Shown: positions 37,219 through 46,974, numbered from the stretch's first letter. The stretch is DNA of 64,000 nt from JAXLRU01 sp046330935 (GCA_046330935.1 JAXLRU010000003.1:665858-729857), one strand, 5' to 3'. Notes: a model not told the origin generated them from the sequence alone. Translations and numbers: made by a program.

Positions 37219-39002
37219 CCGAGACCGTGCGCGCGTGCCTGGCCCTGGCCGCCCTGTCCTGGCGGACGTCGCGGCTGAAGTTCGTGCTGGCCCTCGCCCT
37301 GGTGATGTCGCAGTCCCTCGCCCTCCCGCTGGCGGCCCCGCTGCTGGCGCGGATCACCGACGCCGCGCTCGCCGGGGACGTCGCGACGGCGAGCTGGGCA
37401 GCCGCGGGCGTCGCCGTGCTGGCGGTCGCCGGGCTCGTGGGCCACCACTACGGGCACATCGCCTACTTCGAGCTCGGCGAGCTCAACTTCCTCGCCATGG
37501 ACCGCGAGCTGGTCGAGCTCTCCAACGGGTCCACCGGGCTGGAGCACCACGAGCGGCCCGAGTTCGCCGACAAGGTGCAGGTGCTCAAGCGCGAACTCGA
37601 CCGCGTGGGGTGGGTGAGCATGAGCGCGCTGATGTCGTCGGTCAGCCTCGCCGTCGCCCTCACGGTCACGGCCGTGCTGCTGGCGACCACGAGCCCCTGG
37701 TTGCTGCTGCTCCCCGCGGCGGCCGTGCCTCCGTTGCTGGCGGGCCGCCGCGCCGAGGCGATCACCGCGGCGGCGCGGGAGGCGTCCGCAGGCGAGAGCC
37801 GGGGCGCCCTGCACCTGTTCCGGCTGGCCACCGATCCGGCCCTCGCCAAGGAGGTCCGTGCCTGCCGGCTCGGGCCGCAGGTGCGGGTGCGGCACGCCCG
37901 GCGCTGGCGGGCGGCCTCGGCCGTCCTGGGCAGGGCGGAGCTGCAGGCGCTGGCCTGGCGCAGCGCCGGGCAGGTGTTCTTCGCCGTCGCCTACGTGAGC
38001 GCGACCCTGCTCGTCGTCCGCGCCACCGTCGCCGGGCGGGGCAGCGTGGGCGACGTCGTCCTGGTGCTCAGCCTCGCCGCGCAGGTGAACCAGCAGGTGA
38101 TCAGCGCGGTCACCCTGCTGCAGGAGCTGCAGCGGCTCTCGCACACCCTCGCGCAGGTGCGCTGGCTGCGGCAGGTCGTCGAGGAGCAGCGCCCGGCCCC
38201 CGCCGACCTCCCGCTGCCCGACTCCCTGCGGGAGGGGATCCGGCTGCGCGGGGTGTCCTTCAGCTACCCGGGCACGCAGACGCCGGTGCTGGCCGACGTC
38301 GACCTCCTGCTGCCCGCCGGGTCGTCCGTGGCGATCGTCGGCGAGAACGGCGCGGGCAAGTCCACGCTGGTGAAGCTGCTGTGCCGGTTCTACGAGACGG
38401 ACGCGGGCGTGATCGAGGTCGACGGCGTCGACCTGCGCCGGCTGCCGCTGCCGGAGTGGCGCGAGCGCACCGCCGCCGGGTTCCAGGACTTCGCCCGGCT
38501 GGAGTTCGACGCGCGGCGCAGCATCGGGCTGGGGGACCTCCCCCGCTCGGGCGAGGACGCCGCCGTCCTCGACGCGCTCGCCCGGGCCAACGGCAGCGAC
38601 CTGCTCGCGCGGCTGGACGCCGGGCTCGACACCGCGCTCGGCCTGTCGCTGGCCGGAGGCACGCAACTGTCCGGCGGTCAGTGGCAGAAGCTCGCGCTGG
38701 GCCGCGCCATGATGCGCCGCCGCCCGCTGCTGCTGGTCTTCGACGAGCCCACCGCCGCGCTCGACGCGCAGGCCGAGCACCAGCTCTTCGAGCGGTACGC
38801 GGCGACGGCCCGGGAGGTCGGCAAGGTCACCGGCGCCGTCACGGTGCTCGTCTCGCACCGCTTCTCCACGGTCCGGATGGCCGACCTCATCCTGGTCGTG
38901 GCGGGCGGGCGCATCGCCGAGGCGGGCACGCACGAGGAGTTGAGCGAGCTCGGCGGCCTCTACGCCCAGCTATACGGGCTGCAGGCCGCCCAGTACCGGT
39001 GA
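37215..39002 (+). CDS. ABC exporter half, subunit 2
   Basis: 595 aa starting in the ATGA overlap. Membrane domain (LALALVMSQSLALPLAAPLLARI ... FFAVAYVSATLLVVRA), then VGENGAGKSTLVKLL, LSGGQWQKLALGRAMM, LLVFDEPTAALD and VSHRFSTVRMAD. Both halves keep full Walker and signature motifs, so two competent sites are expected. Confidence 0.92.
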   Translation: MTETVRACLALAALSWRTSRLKFVLALALVMSQSLALPLAAPLLARITDAALAGDVATASWAAAGVAVLAVAGLVGHHYGHIAYFELGELNFLAMDRELVELSNGSTGLEHHERPEFADKVQVLKRELDRVGWVSMSALMSSVSLAVALTVTAVLLATTSPWLLLLPAAAVPPLLAGRRAEAITAAAREASAGESRGALHLFRLATDPALAKEVRACRLGPQVRVRHARRWRAASAVLGRAELQALAWRSAGQVFFAVAYVSATLLVVRATVAGRGSVGDVVLVLSLAAQVNQQVISAVTLLQELQRLSHTLAQVRWLRQVVEEQRPAPADLPLPDSLREGIRLRGVSFSYPGTQTPVLADVDLLLPAGSSVAIVGENGAGKSTLVKLLCRFYETDAGVIEVDGVDLRRLPLPEWRERTAAGFQDFARLEFDARRSIGLGDLPRSGEDAAVLDALARANGSDLLARLDAGLDTALGLSLAGGTQLSGGQWQKLALGRAMMRRRPLLLVFDEPTAALDAQAEHQLFERYAATAREVGKVTGAVTVLVSHRFSTVRMADLILVVAGGRIAEAGTHEELSELGGLYAQLYGLQAAQYR

Positions 39003-39039
39003 GGATCACGTAACGTCACGTGTCGTCGCGGTGATCCTC
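39001..39039 (+). terminator. hairpin at the end of the ABC operon
   Basis: Perfect 9-base arms GAGGATCAC / GTGATCCTC with a 21-base loop begin at the stop codon. Confidence 0.6.
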
Positions 39040-39113
39040 GGCGTGGCGCGGGGGCGTTCTGGGTGAAACTGGTGCCCGCAGGAAACCCCCGACACCGCAG
39101 GAGGACCGCCCCC

Positions 39114-39929
39114 ATGCCCAAGCCCCGCCCCCTCGCGACGACGGCTGCGGGCGCGGCGGTCCTCGCGGCGTCCCTGCTGTGCGGCGCCTGCAGCAGCGGG
39201 CAGGGCGACGTGCGGGCGGCGGCGACGTCGAGCACCACGAAGCCGCCGGGGCCCGCGCACCCGCTCGACGGCAAGGAGGCGGGCGCGGTGCTCGCGGCGG
39301 CGCGCGGCGCCATGGCCTCCGCCCCCGTGCTGCGACTGCAGGGACTGATCGGCAGCGGGGCCGAGGCGGTCACGTTCGACGTCACGGGCAAGCCCGACGG
39401 CCAGGGGCAGGGGACGATCTCGGAGGGGGCCGCGCAGGGCAGCGCCAGGATCGTCGTCGTCGGGTCCTCGGCCTACCTCAGCGGAGACGACACCTACACC
39501 CGGCGCGCGGCCGGGCCGGCTGCCGTCGCCGCGCTGCGCGGCAAGTGGGTGATGAGTTCGCGCACCGACCCCTCGGTGGCGGGGCTGACCCGCTTCCTCG
39601 ACCGCGGCGGCGTCGCCTCGACGGCGCTGACGGTCAGCGGCGCCGGGGTGGTCGCGCCGGGGTCGGGCACCCCGGGCGCGACCGTGGGGGTCAGCGCCGA
39701 CGGCAAGCAGTTCGAGGTGCACCTCAACGGGCTGGTCATCGCCGTGTCGCGCGATGCCCGCACCCTGCCCCTCAGCGTCCGCGAGGAGCGCCCCGCACCC
39801 GAGGCCGCGAGCAGCCTCACCTACACCTACCCGGCCGGACTCACCCTGCAGGCGCCGACGGCCGTGGTGCGGCGACCGGCGGCGGCGCCGGGTGCGGCAA
39901 CGGGGGCATCACGGCGTCCCTCGCCGTGA
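39114..39929 (+). CDS. LppX/LprG-like lipoprotein
   Basis: 271 aa with GGAGG site. Signal and lipobox LLCGAC, then a Ser/Thr/Pro spacer and a beta-rich domain (GQGQGTISEGAAQGSARIVVVGSSAYLSGDDTYTRR...GKWVMSS). It resembles the gene at 42121 throughout, including WxMS/WIS after GK and a final SLTYTYPAG. The last 89 bp overlap the ferredoxin gene tail-to-tail. Confidence 0.75.
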   Translation: MPKPRPLATTAAGAAVLAASLLCGACSSGQGDVRAAATSSTTKPPGPAHPLDGKEAGAVLAAARGAMASAPVLRLQGLIGSGAEAVTFDVTGKPDGQGQGTISEGAAQGSARIVVVGSSAYLSGDDTYTRRAAGPAAVAALRGKWVMSSRTDPSVAGLTRFLDRGGVASTALTVSGAGVVAPGSGTPGATVGVSADGKQFEVHLNGLVIAVSRDARTLPLSVREERPAPEAASSLTYTYPAGLTLQAPTAVVRRPAAAPGAATGASRRPSP

Positions 39930-40221
39930 GCGTGCGCCCCTTGCCCCAGCCGAGACTGCGCCGGTAGCTGCCGAGCAGGTCGCGCTCGACGAGCGTCGCC
40001 GGATCACGCAGCGGGTGGTCGGGCGACAGGGGCGTGGTCGCCGGTGCGACGAACAGCGCGTCGGTGGGGCAGTACGCCTCGCACAGGTAGCAGGTCTGGC
40101 ACGCGTCGTGCCGGGCCAGTTGGGGCACCCCGCCCGGCCCGCGGTCGAACACGTTCGTGGGGCACACCTCGATGCACAGGTCGCAGGAGATGCACCGGTC
40201 GGCGACGACGACCTCGATCAC
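39841..40221 (-). CDS. two-cluster 4Fe-4S ferredoxin (AprB-like)
   Basis: 126 aa from a GTG overlapping the flavoprotein stop. CISCDLCIEVCP and CQTCYLCEAYCP bind two [4Fe-4S] clusters. With the flavoprotein it forms a two-subunit redox enzyme like adenylylsulfate reductase AprAB. The Pro/Ala-rich C-terminal tail overlaps the convergent lipoprotein gene. Confidence 0.87.
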   Translation of the reverse strand: MIEVVVADRCISCDLCIEVCPTNVFDRGPGGVPQLARHDACQTCYLCEAYCPTDALFVAPATTPLSPDHPLRDPATLVERDLLGSYRRSLGWGKGRTLTARDAVMPPLPHPAPPPVAAPRPSAPAG

Positions 40222-41888
40222 GCCACGGCCTCCTGCTCGACGTCGGCCACGCCCAGCCGGCCCGGCGCCTCGGGCGCCGACCACACGGCGTCCAGGCCGC
40301 CGACGAGCAGGCGACGCCGCTGCGCCGGGTCCTGCCCCGGGTGGTCCGCGCGCTTGTGCATGCCCCGCGACTCCGTGCGGGCGAGGGCGGCGGTGTACAT
40401 CCAGCGCGCGTGGGCGGTCATCGCGGCCGCCTCGCGGGTCGCCACGACCTCGCGCGCGCCGGCGTCCCGGCCGGGGTGCAGGCCGTCGGAGGCGGCCCGC
40501 CACAGGGCCTCGAGCCGGGCGAGGGAGGGGCGCAGCCGGTCGCCGTGGCGCAGGTAGTTGAGGTCGTAGGGCAGCACCTCGGCCTGGACGGCGCGGGTGA
40601 GCTCGGCGCCGGAGGGCCCGTCTGCACCCGGGACGCGCGGGCGCACGCCCGCACCGCCCGCCGTCCGCACCGTCCGCGCCCCCGCCCGCGCTCCGAGGCC
40701 GATCGCGAACCGGGCGGCGGCCGCGCCCGCCCAGGACCCCGACGACATGGCCCAGGCCGCGTTGTGCGAGCCGCCACCGGTGAACCCGCCGCAGATCAGC
40801 TCGCGGGTGGCGGTGTCCCCTGCAACGTAGAGGCCCGGCACTCCGGTGGAGCAGTCGTCCCCGTGGACGGCGACCCCGCCCGTGCCCCGGACCGTGGCCT
40901 CCAGCAGAAGGGTGACGGGGAAGAGGTCGACGAACGGGTCGATGCCCAGCCGGTCGAACGGCAGGAAGAAGTTGGGTTGCCCCAGGCGCAGCTGGGCGCG
41001 GATGCCGGGCTCGGCCTTGTCCAGCCGCGCGTAGACGGGTGAGCCGAGCAGCTCGCGGGCGATCGCGGTGCGCCCGCCCTGGCTGGCCGCCCCTTCCAGG
41101 ACGCTGCCGTCGGCACGGTAGAACGTGGCCCACGCGTAGTAGGCGGTCTTCGTGACCGACGTGAACGCCGGGGCGATCGCGTAGGCGGTCGAGAACTCCA
41201 TTCCCGACAGGTGGGCGCCGACCTCGGCGGCCATCAGCGCGCCGTCGCCCGTTGTCACGTCGCAGCCCAGCGTGCGCGACCGGAACGCGCACGCGCCCGC
41301 CGCCAGGACGACCGCCCCGGCACGGACCTCGTAGCGCTCGCCGGTGCGCAGGTCGACGCCCGCGGCCCCCGCGACGGCGCCGTCGGCGTCGGTGAGCAGC
41401 TCCAGCACCGGGCTGTGGTCGAGCACGGTGACCCCGAGGCGCTGCACCCGCAGCCGCTGCCGGCGCATGTAGTCGGGGCCCTGGACGCCGGTGCGGACCT
41501 GTCGCCCGTGCTCGTCGACGGGGAACGGGTAGCGCTGGACGCGGGCCAGCTCGTCGACGCGCGCGTAGGTCTCGTCGAGGACCCGGGTCATCCAGCCCCG
41601 GTCGGCCAGGTACCCGCCGAGCCCCTCCCGCGCGGCCATAGCCTTCTCCCGGGCGGCCGGGTCGGGCTCGACGTACCAGACGCCGGTGCCGGCTGCCGCC
41701 GTCGCGCCCGAGGTGCCGCAGTGGCCCTTGTCGGCGAGGACGACGCGCGCGCCCCCTTCGACGGCCTTGATCGCGGCCCAGGTGCCGGCCGGTCCCCCGC
41801 CGATGACGAGGACGTCGGCGACGTGCCGGACGGTCGGGGCCTCGCCGCGGACGGCGGGCGTGGGGACGGCGTGGGGTCGGGGACTCAT
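40218..41888 (-). CDS. FAD-binding reductase subunit (AprA / fumarate reductase family)
   Basis: 556 aa from the ATG with GGAGGT ahead. ADVLVIGGGPAGTWAAIKA (FAD dinucleotide fold), GHCGTSGATAAAGTG, a central GAVVLAAGACAF, and the closing GLYVAGDTATRELICGGFTGGGSHNAAWA. Member of the succinate dehydrogenase/fumarate reductase flavoprotein superfamily; the ferredoxin partner favours an AprA-like role in sulfur metabolism, but the substrate is not proven. AAGTC-GATT-GACTT (41935-41948) upstream is a possible operator. Confidence 0.85.
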   Translation of the reverse strand: MSPRPHAVPTPAVRGEAPTVRHVADVLVIGGGPAGTWAAIKAVEGGARVVLADKGHCGTSGATAAAGTGVWYVEPDPAAREKAMAAREGLGGYLADRGWMTRVLDETYARVDELARVQRYPFPVDEHGRQVRTGVQGPDYMRRQRLRVQRLGVTVLDHSPVLELLTDADGAVAGAAGVDLRTGERYEVRAGAVVLAAGACAFRSRTLGCDVTTGDGALMAAEVGAHLSGMEFSTAYAIAPAFTSVTKTAYYAWATFYRADGSVLEGAASQGGRTAIARELLGSPVYARLDKAEPGIRAQLRLGQPNFFLPFDRLGIDPFVDLFPVTLLLEATVRGTGGVAVHGDDCSTGVPGLYVAGDTATRELICGGFTGGGSHNAAWAMSSGSWAGAAAARFAIGLGARAGARTVRTAGGAGVRPRVPGADGPSGAELTRAVQAEVLPYDLNYLRHGDRLRPSLARLEALWRAASDGLHPGRDAGAREVVATREAAAMTAHARWMYTAALARTESRGMHKRADHPGQDPAQRRRLLVGGLDAVWSAPEAPGRLGVADVEQEAVA

Positions 41889-42120
41889 GGGGACCTCCGG
41901 CGGGACGACAGGGCTGCCGGGCCACCATTGCACAAAGTCGATTGACTTGTCAGGTATTGACTTTCCGTCCTCTCGCGGCAGATCGTGACGGGAACGTGAC
42001 CCTCCGGTCAGGTGGGCCGGGACGGAAATCCACACGATCTGTCGGCCACCCCCGCTACCGTCGACGGGTCTTCTGTGACCAAGCTGTGCCGCCGACGGCG
42101 GCCCGACGACGGGGATCTTC

Positions 42121-42855
42121 GTGACTCACCTGCGTTCCCTGGCGGCCCTGTCCGCCACCTCCCTGCTGCTGCTGACCGCGTGCGGCGGGTCCGACACCGA
42201 GGCCGGTGGCACCACCACCTCCGCCTCCAGCTCGGCGACCACCAGCGTCGCCGCCACCACCGCCTCGCCGTCCCCGACCGGGCCCAAGGCGTCCGACCTG
42301 GTGGCCGACGCCAAGAAGGCCTTCGACTCGGCACCGCTCGCCCGCTTCGCGGGCTCGGCGACCGAGAAGGGCGACACGATGACCATGGACGTCACCACCG
42401 ACGCCAAGGGCAACGGGTCCGGCGCCGTGAGCCAGGGCAAGGCCGAGGGCACCGCCCGGGTCACCGTGATCGGCAAGACCCTCTACATCTCGGGCGACAA
42501 GACCTTCTGGAAGGTCAACCTCGGCGACGAGGCGGCACGGGCGCTCAACGGCAAGTGGATCTCCGCGCCGGCCAAGAGCAAGGACTTCGCCGAGCTCGAG
42601 GACTTCCTCGACCGCAAGTCCTTCGTCGACGGCGTCTTCGGCGAGGTGCTCGGCGGCAAGGTGACCGAATCGCCCGACGGCAAGACATGGATCGTCTCCG
42701 AGACCGACGGCGTGCTCGTCATCGACAAGGCCTCCAAGCGGCCGCTGTCGCTGAAGGGCGACGCCGAGGGCGAGAAGATCGACCTCAAGTTCAGCTACCC
42801 CTCGGGCTCGACCATCCAGGCGCCGCCGAAGAACAAGATCCTCAAGATGGGTTGA
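42121..42855 (+). CDS. LppX/LprG-like lipoprotein, paralogue of 39114
   Basis: 244 aa from GTG. Lipobox LLTAC, Ser/Thr-rich spacer, then DLVADAKKAFDSAPLARFAGSATEKGDTMTMDVTTDAKGNGSGAVSQGKAEGTARV-type strands as in LppX_LprAFG lipid-carrying lipoproteins. Anchored outside the membrane. Confidence 0.8.
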   Translation: MTHLRSLAALSATSLLLLTACGGSDTEAGGTTTSASSSATTSVAATTASPSPTGPKASDLVADAKKAFDSAPLARFAGSATEKGDTMTMDVTTDAKGNGSGAVSQGKAEGTARVTVIGKTLYISGDKTFWKVNLGDEAARALNGKWISAPAKSKDFAELEDFLDRKSFVDGVFGEVLGGKVTESPDGKTWIVSETDGVLVIDKASKRPLSLKGDAEGEKIDLKFSYPSGSTIQAPPKNKILKMG

Positions 42856-42870
42856 GCCTTCTCCGGCTCA
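42853..42870. terminator. short hairpin between convergent genes
   Basis: TGAGCC / GGCTCA arms with a 6-base loop lie between the lipoprotein stop and the GGDEF-EAL stop. Confidence 0.45.
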
Positions 42871-42874
42871 CCGC

Positions 42875-45544
42875 TCAGGCGGACGGCTCGGCGTCCGCGG
42901 CCATCACCGCGGGCGCCGGGCGGTACTGCGCGGGCACCATCGGCTGGCCGGCGGCCGAGGGCAGCGGCTGCCCCGTGGCACCGCCCGGGAAGGGCTTGCC
43001 GTCGGCCGAGCCGGCGTGCCGGCGCAGCAGCGTCGTGGCCCTCGGCACGCTCGCGGGCTTGGAGATGTGGAAGCCCTGCGCCCCGTCGCACCCGGCTTCC
43101 GCGAGCAGCTCCAGCATGTCGGCGTCCTCCACGCCCTCCGCCGTCACGCGCAGGCCGAGCCGGTGCGCGAGCTGGATGATCGACTCGATCAGCACGCGCG
43201 CCGAGGCGTCCGCGCGGTCGGCGAGCGCGAACACGAACGACTTGTCGATCTTCACCTCCTGCACGGGCAGGGTGCGCAGGTACGAAAGGCTCGAGTAGCC
43301 CGTGCCGAAGTCGTCCAGCGACAGCGTCAGGCCCATGGCCGCGAGCGCCGCGAGCACGGGTTGGGCGCGGGCCGGGTCGGCGATGATGCTCGACTCGGTG
43401 ATCTCCAGCGTGAGGTTCTGCGGCGAGACCCCCGCCCGCTCCAGCAGCCGGGCGACCGTCGCCGGCAGCTGCGGGTCGGCGAGGTTGCGGGCCGAGAGGT
43501 TGACCGACACCTGGACGTCGAGGCCCTGGTCGGCCCAGCGGCGCACCTCCGCCAGCGCCGAGGAGAGCACGTAGCGGGTCAGCTCGTGGATCAGCCCGGT
43601 CGACTCGGCGAGCGCCACGAAGATGTCGGGGCGCAGCGGGCCCAGCCGCGGGTGCTCCCAGCGGGACAGCGCCTCCACCCGGCGGATCGTGCGCGTGTGC
43701 AGGTCGAGCACGGGCTGGTAGGCGATGCTCAGCTCGCCGCGGTCGAGTGCCAGCTGCAGGTCGGTGACCAGCGCCAGCCGCTCGGCGTGGCCCCGCTCCA
43801 GCTCCCGCGTGTACGTCACGACGCCGTGGCCCGTCGTCTTCGCCTCGTACATGGCGAGGTCGGCCTGGCGAAGCAGGTCGGCGGGGTCGTCGGCCGGGTC
43901 CAGGCCGCTGTAGGCCAGGCCGATCGACGCGTCGGCCGAGACGTCGATGTCGTCCAGCGTCAACGGCCGGCGCAGCGACTGCGCCACCGACGTCGCGAGG
44001 TCGAGGGCGCTGTCCGGGTGCGGTGTCGAGGGCAGCAGGATCGCGAACTCGTCGCCGCCCAGCCGCGCCACGAGGCTGCCCTCGGGGGCGGTGCGGCGCA
44101 GGCGTTCGGCGACCACGCGCAGCACCCGGTCACCGGTGGAGTGACCGAGCGTGTCGTTGATCTCCTTGAACCGGTTGAGGTCGAGGAGCAGGACGGCCGC
44201 GGGCTCGGGCTGGGTGCGCGGCAGCTCCGACAGTCGCAGCTCCAACAGGGCGCGGTTGGCCAGCCCCGTGAGCGTGTCGTGGGTGGCCGTGAACTGCAGC
44301 CGCTCCAGCAGCATCGCCCCGCGCATCGCCGTCGCAGCGTGCCCGGCGAGGGTGCGGGCGACCGCCAGGTCGTCCTCCGTGAAGCCCACGGACTCCGTCA
44401 GCCGGTCGGCGATGATCAGCGTGAGCTGGGGGTACTCCTCCTCCGCCAGCGGGACGACCATCGCGTCGCGGCAGCCCGCCTCGCGCAGGGCGCGCCTGGT
44501 GGCCGAGCCGACTCGGGAGCGTCCCAGCAGGCGCGGGACCCGGTCGGTGGTGATCTCCGCCGACAGGCGGGTCAACTCCGCCGGCATCGGCTCCGGTGAC
44601 ATCCGCACGACGCCCGCGTCGTCCAGCAGCATGTACGTCTCCGGCGCCGCGTAGCTGGAGACCAGCAGCAGCGCCGTCCAGCGGGCGTTGAAGGCGGTCT
44701 GCGCGTTGGCGAGCAGTTCCCGCCCCAGCTCCAGCGCGTCGTCGGCGTGGCCCTGGCTGTCCGCCACGAACTCGTGGACCAGCTGCAGGGAGCGGTTGCG
44801 CAGCTGCAGGCCCACGTAGGAGCGGTAGAGGATCACGCCGATCGGGGTGAGCGCGGCCAGCAGCAGGCCGCCCGCCAACCCCTCGCTGGCGAGCGTGGCG
44901 ACGGCGAGGCCCACCACCGTCGTCGCGCCCGAGATGCTCGAGGACGGCACCAGCGCCCGCCATCCCCCGCTCACCGCGCGCAACCCCTGGTGCAGGGCGA
45001 TCACGGCGAGCACGCTGACGCTGAGCACGAGGTCGGCGGCCGCGACGACGCCGAACGTGATCAGGAGCTCGCGCACCTCCAGCGGGGCGTGACCGGCCCG
45101 GTCCGGGTGCAGCCACAGGTGCAGGCCGGCGCTGACCAGCGCCGTCTCGAACGCGTAGGCACAGACGTTGTAGAACGACTTCATCGGCGACAGCCGCTGC
45201 ACGAGGAACACCACCGCCACCCCGCCGATGCGGGCCAGTGGCAGCAGCGCCGGTTGCAGCACCAGGGCGCCGAGCACGAGCGGCAGGCCCGCCAGCGAGA
45301 AGGAGAAGACCTCGCTGCGGAAATCGATCCGCAGCAAGGTCAGCTCCGCGACGATGAACGCCGCCACCAGCGCCGCCATGATCACCAGCTGCGCGGTCGG
45401 CGAGGACGGTGCCGACGGCAGCACGGGCGCGGGCGGGAGCACGACGACGAGGACGACGCTCGCGGCGGCCATCGCGACAGCCAGCAGCGCGGTCGCCAGG
45501 ACCGGGCCACGTGCTGTCGACTCACGCCGAACGGCGTCCACCAC
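42875..45544 (-). CDS. membrane GGDEF-EAL cyclic-di-GMP protein
   Basis: 889 aa. About eight or more N-terminal helices, a GAF-like region (~250-400), then LARLGGDEFAILLP (intact cyclase site) and RRVEALSRWEHPRLG with later ITESSI, LDDFGTGYSSLSYL and KIDKSFV (full phosphodiesterase motif set). Could make or break c-di-GMP in response to the sensor. A Pro/Gly-rich tail ends it. Confidence 0.94.
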   Translation of the reverse strand: MVDAVRRESTARGPVLATALLAVAMAAASVVLVVVLPPAPVLPSAPSSPTAQLVIMAALVAAFIVAELTLLRIDFRSEVFSFSLAGLPLVLGALVLQPALLPLARIGGVAVVFLVQRLSPMKSFYNVCAYAFETALVSAGLHLWLHPDRAGHAPLEVRELLITFGVVAAADLVLSVSVLAVIALHQGLRAVSGGWRALVPSSSISGATTVVGLAVATLASEGLAGGLLLAALTPIGVILYRSYVGLQLRNRSLQLVHEFVADSQGHADDALELGRELLANAQTAFNARWTALLLVSSYAAPETYMLLDDAGVVRMSPEPMPAELTRLSAEITTDRVPRLLGRSRVGSATRRALREAGCRDAMVVPLAEEEYPQLTLIIADRLTESVGFTEDDLAVARTLAGHAATAMRGAMLLERLQFTATHDTLTGLANRALLELRLSELPRTQPEPAAVLLLDLNRFKEINDTLGHSTGDRVLRVVAERLRRTAPEGSLVARLGGDEFAILLPSTPHPDSALDLATSVAQSLRRPLTLDDIDVSADASIGLAYSGLDPADDPADLLRQADLAMYEAKTTGHGVVTYTRELERGHAERLALVTDLQLALDRGELSIAYQPVLDLHTRTIRRVEALSRWEHPRLGPLRPDIFVALAESTGLIHELTRYVLSSALAEVRRWADQGLDVQVSVNLSARNLADPQLPATVARLLERAGVSPQNLTLEITESSIIADPARAQPVLAALAAMGLTLSLDDFGTGYSSLSYLRTLPVQEVKIDKSFVFALADRADASARVLIESIIQLAHRLGLRVTAEGVEDADMLELLAEAGCDGAQGFHISKPASVPRATTLLRRHAGSADGKPFPGGATGQPLPSAAGQPMVPAQYRPAPAVMAADAEPSA

Positions 45545-45704
45545 GGCCCGCGCCTCCGCTGTCGATGGTCGGGCCCTGCAGCCCGCGTCGACTTACCCAT
45601 CGGCGCGCGCACCGTGAGCGTGCAGGCGCTGTTCGGGTGGTCCTGCCCTCACCCGACCGGCGCAGGGCCCTCGGCGAGGGTGTCGTGCCTGATCAACGCG
45701 CTGC

Positions 45705-45962
45705 TCAGGCGGTGCCGCGGCCCACGACGGCGGGGTGGTCGCGCCAGGCCGGCATCGTGGCCAGGTAGTCCAGGGTCTGCCGCTCCAGCTCCGCCCGCGG
45801 GGTGCCCGGGGAGCGGCGCTCCTGCCACGCCACCATGCGCTCGAACCGCGCCTCGAACGGCTGCAGCGCACCGTCCGCGTCCGTGCAGTGCGGGCAGTAA
45901 CGGCCGGTCTCGATCGGCATCCCGCAGCTCTCGCAGGGGTGCTCGGTGGTGGTCTCGCTCAT
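45705..45962 (-). CDS. zinc-ribbon domain protein
   Basis: 85 aa. CESCGMPIETGRYCPHC binds one zinc; the second half is helical (ARFERMVAWQERR). Matches the putative zinc-ribbon family (PF12674 type). 23 bp after the MarR gene, same strand. Confidence 0.82.
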   Translation of the reverse strand: MSETTTEHPCESCGMPIETGRYCPHCTDADGALQPFEARFERMVAWQERRSPGTPRAELERQTLDYLATMPAWRDHPAVVGRGTA

Positions 45963-45985
45963 CGTCGTCCCTTTCGTGATGGGGT

Positions 45986-46534
45986 TCAGTGGTCGTGGCC
46001 CGAGGCCGCGTCGGCCTCGAGCAGCTCGGTGAGGGCGGAGAGCAGCTGCGCGCGCCGCTCGGCGGCCATCCGCGCCATCGCGCGGGCGAGGAGGTCGCGG
46101 CTGAGCACCTCCCTGTCGCGGCGCAGCGCCTCCTGGCCCTGGGCCGTCAGCCAGACAAGGGTGCGCCGCCGGTCCGCCGGGTCGCGTTCACGCTCCAGCA
46201 GGCCCTGCTGCTCCAGGTGGGTGACGATGTCGCTGACCACCGACTGCGCCCGGTCGAGGTGACGGGCCGCCTCACCCACCGTGAGCGGTCCGGCCAGGGC
46301 CAGGTGCTGCAGCACCGCGCGGCTCGCGCCCTGCAGCTGCGCCCGCTTGCCGTCGCGGCGGTGGAAACGCAGGTAGACCGAGCCGAACGCCCCCGCGAAC
46401 GCTTCCGCGTCCGCTTGGGCGGCCGGGTCGTCGTCACCGTGCGGGTCCGCGGCGCCCACCGGGACGGCGTCGCGGTGGGCGTGGCCCGGCGTCCCGGCAC
46501 CACTGGGGCGCTGTGATCCCTGCACGTGCGGCAT
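45986..46534 (-). CDS. MarR-family regulator
   Basis: 182 aa from ATG with GAAGGTG before it; ATG 46564 is an alternative. Winged helix LTVGEAARHLDRAQSVVSDIVTHLEQQGLLERE and wing PADRRRTLVWLTAQG. In operon with the zinc-ribbon gene. Confidence 0.85.
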   Translation of the reverse strand: MPHVQGSQRPSGAGTPGHAHRDAVPVGAADPHGDDDPAAQADAEAFAGAFGSVYLRFHRRDGKRAQLQGASRAVLQHLALAGPLTVGEAARHLDRAQSVVSDIVTHLEQQGLLERERDPADRRRTLVWLTAQGQEALRRDREVLSRDLLARAMARMAAERRAQLLSALTELLEADAASGHDH

Positions 46535-46640
46535 GGGGATCACCTTCGGGCGAGCGGTTTGCATCGTCAATCCCGATGGATCGACTGCGCCCTCGATGCT
46601 GGCTGCCCCACCCCAGCCCCGCACCCCCGCCCCCGGCACT

Positions 46641-46910
46641 CCGCGGACGGTTTGCGGCGGACTGTGCCGCAGACCGTCAGACAAGCCCCCGACCAGCCCC
46701 GCACCCCCAGCCCTACGCCCCGCCCAGCACCCCGCGGACCATCTGCGACGAACTGCGCCGCACACCGTCCGCCAAGCCCCCCACCAGCCCCGCACCCCCC
46801 AGCCCAACGCCCCGCCCCCCACACCGCCGGACATAAGCGACGAACTGTGTCGCAAACCGTCCGCCAAGCCCCACCAGCCCCGCACCCAGCCCCGCACCCG
46901 AGCGCCTGAC
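46641..46910. repeat. 91-bp tandem repeat, three units, intergenic
   Basis: Units start at about 46641, 46732 and 46824. Each holds a hairpin core (GACGGTTTGCGG..CCGCAGACCGTC in the first) followed by a C-rich stretch with CCAGCCCCGCACCC. A part copy precedes the first. Open frames across it are low-complexity artefacts. It fills the 46565-46974 gap, in which no gene is seen. Confidence 0.8.
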
Positions 46911-46974
46911 GCAGAATGCGAGCACGGCTCGGGGGTACTGCCGGGCCGACACCGGCCACCGAAGGAGCCCGACC

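Noticed and set aside
46526..46909. Frames reading Pro/Ala-rich proteins in the 46.6-46.9 kb gap
   Set aside because: Products of the C-rich tandem repeat in three frames, with no ribosome site.
46641..46910. CRISPR array
   Set aside because: Units are ~91 bp, diverged and contiguous, without short identical repeats separated by unique spacers, and no cas genes are present.
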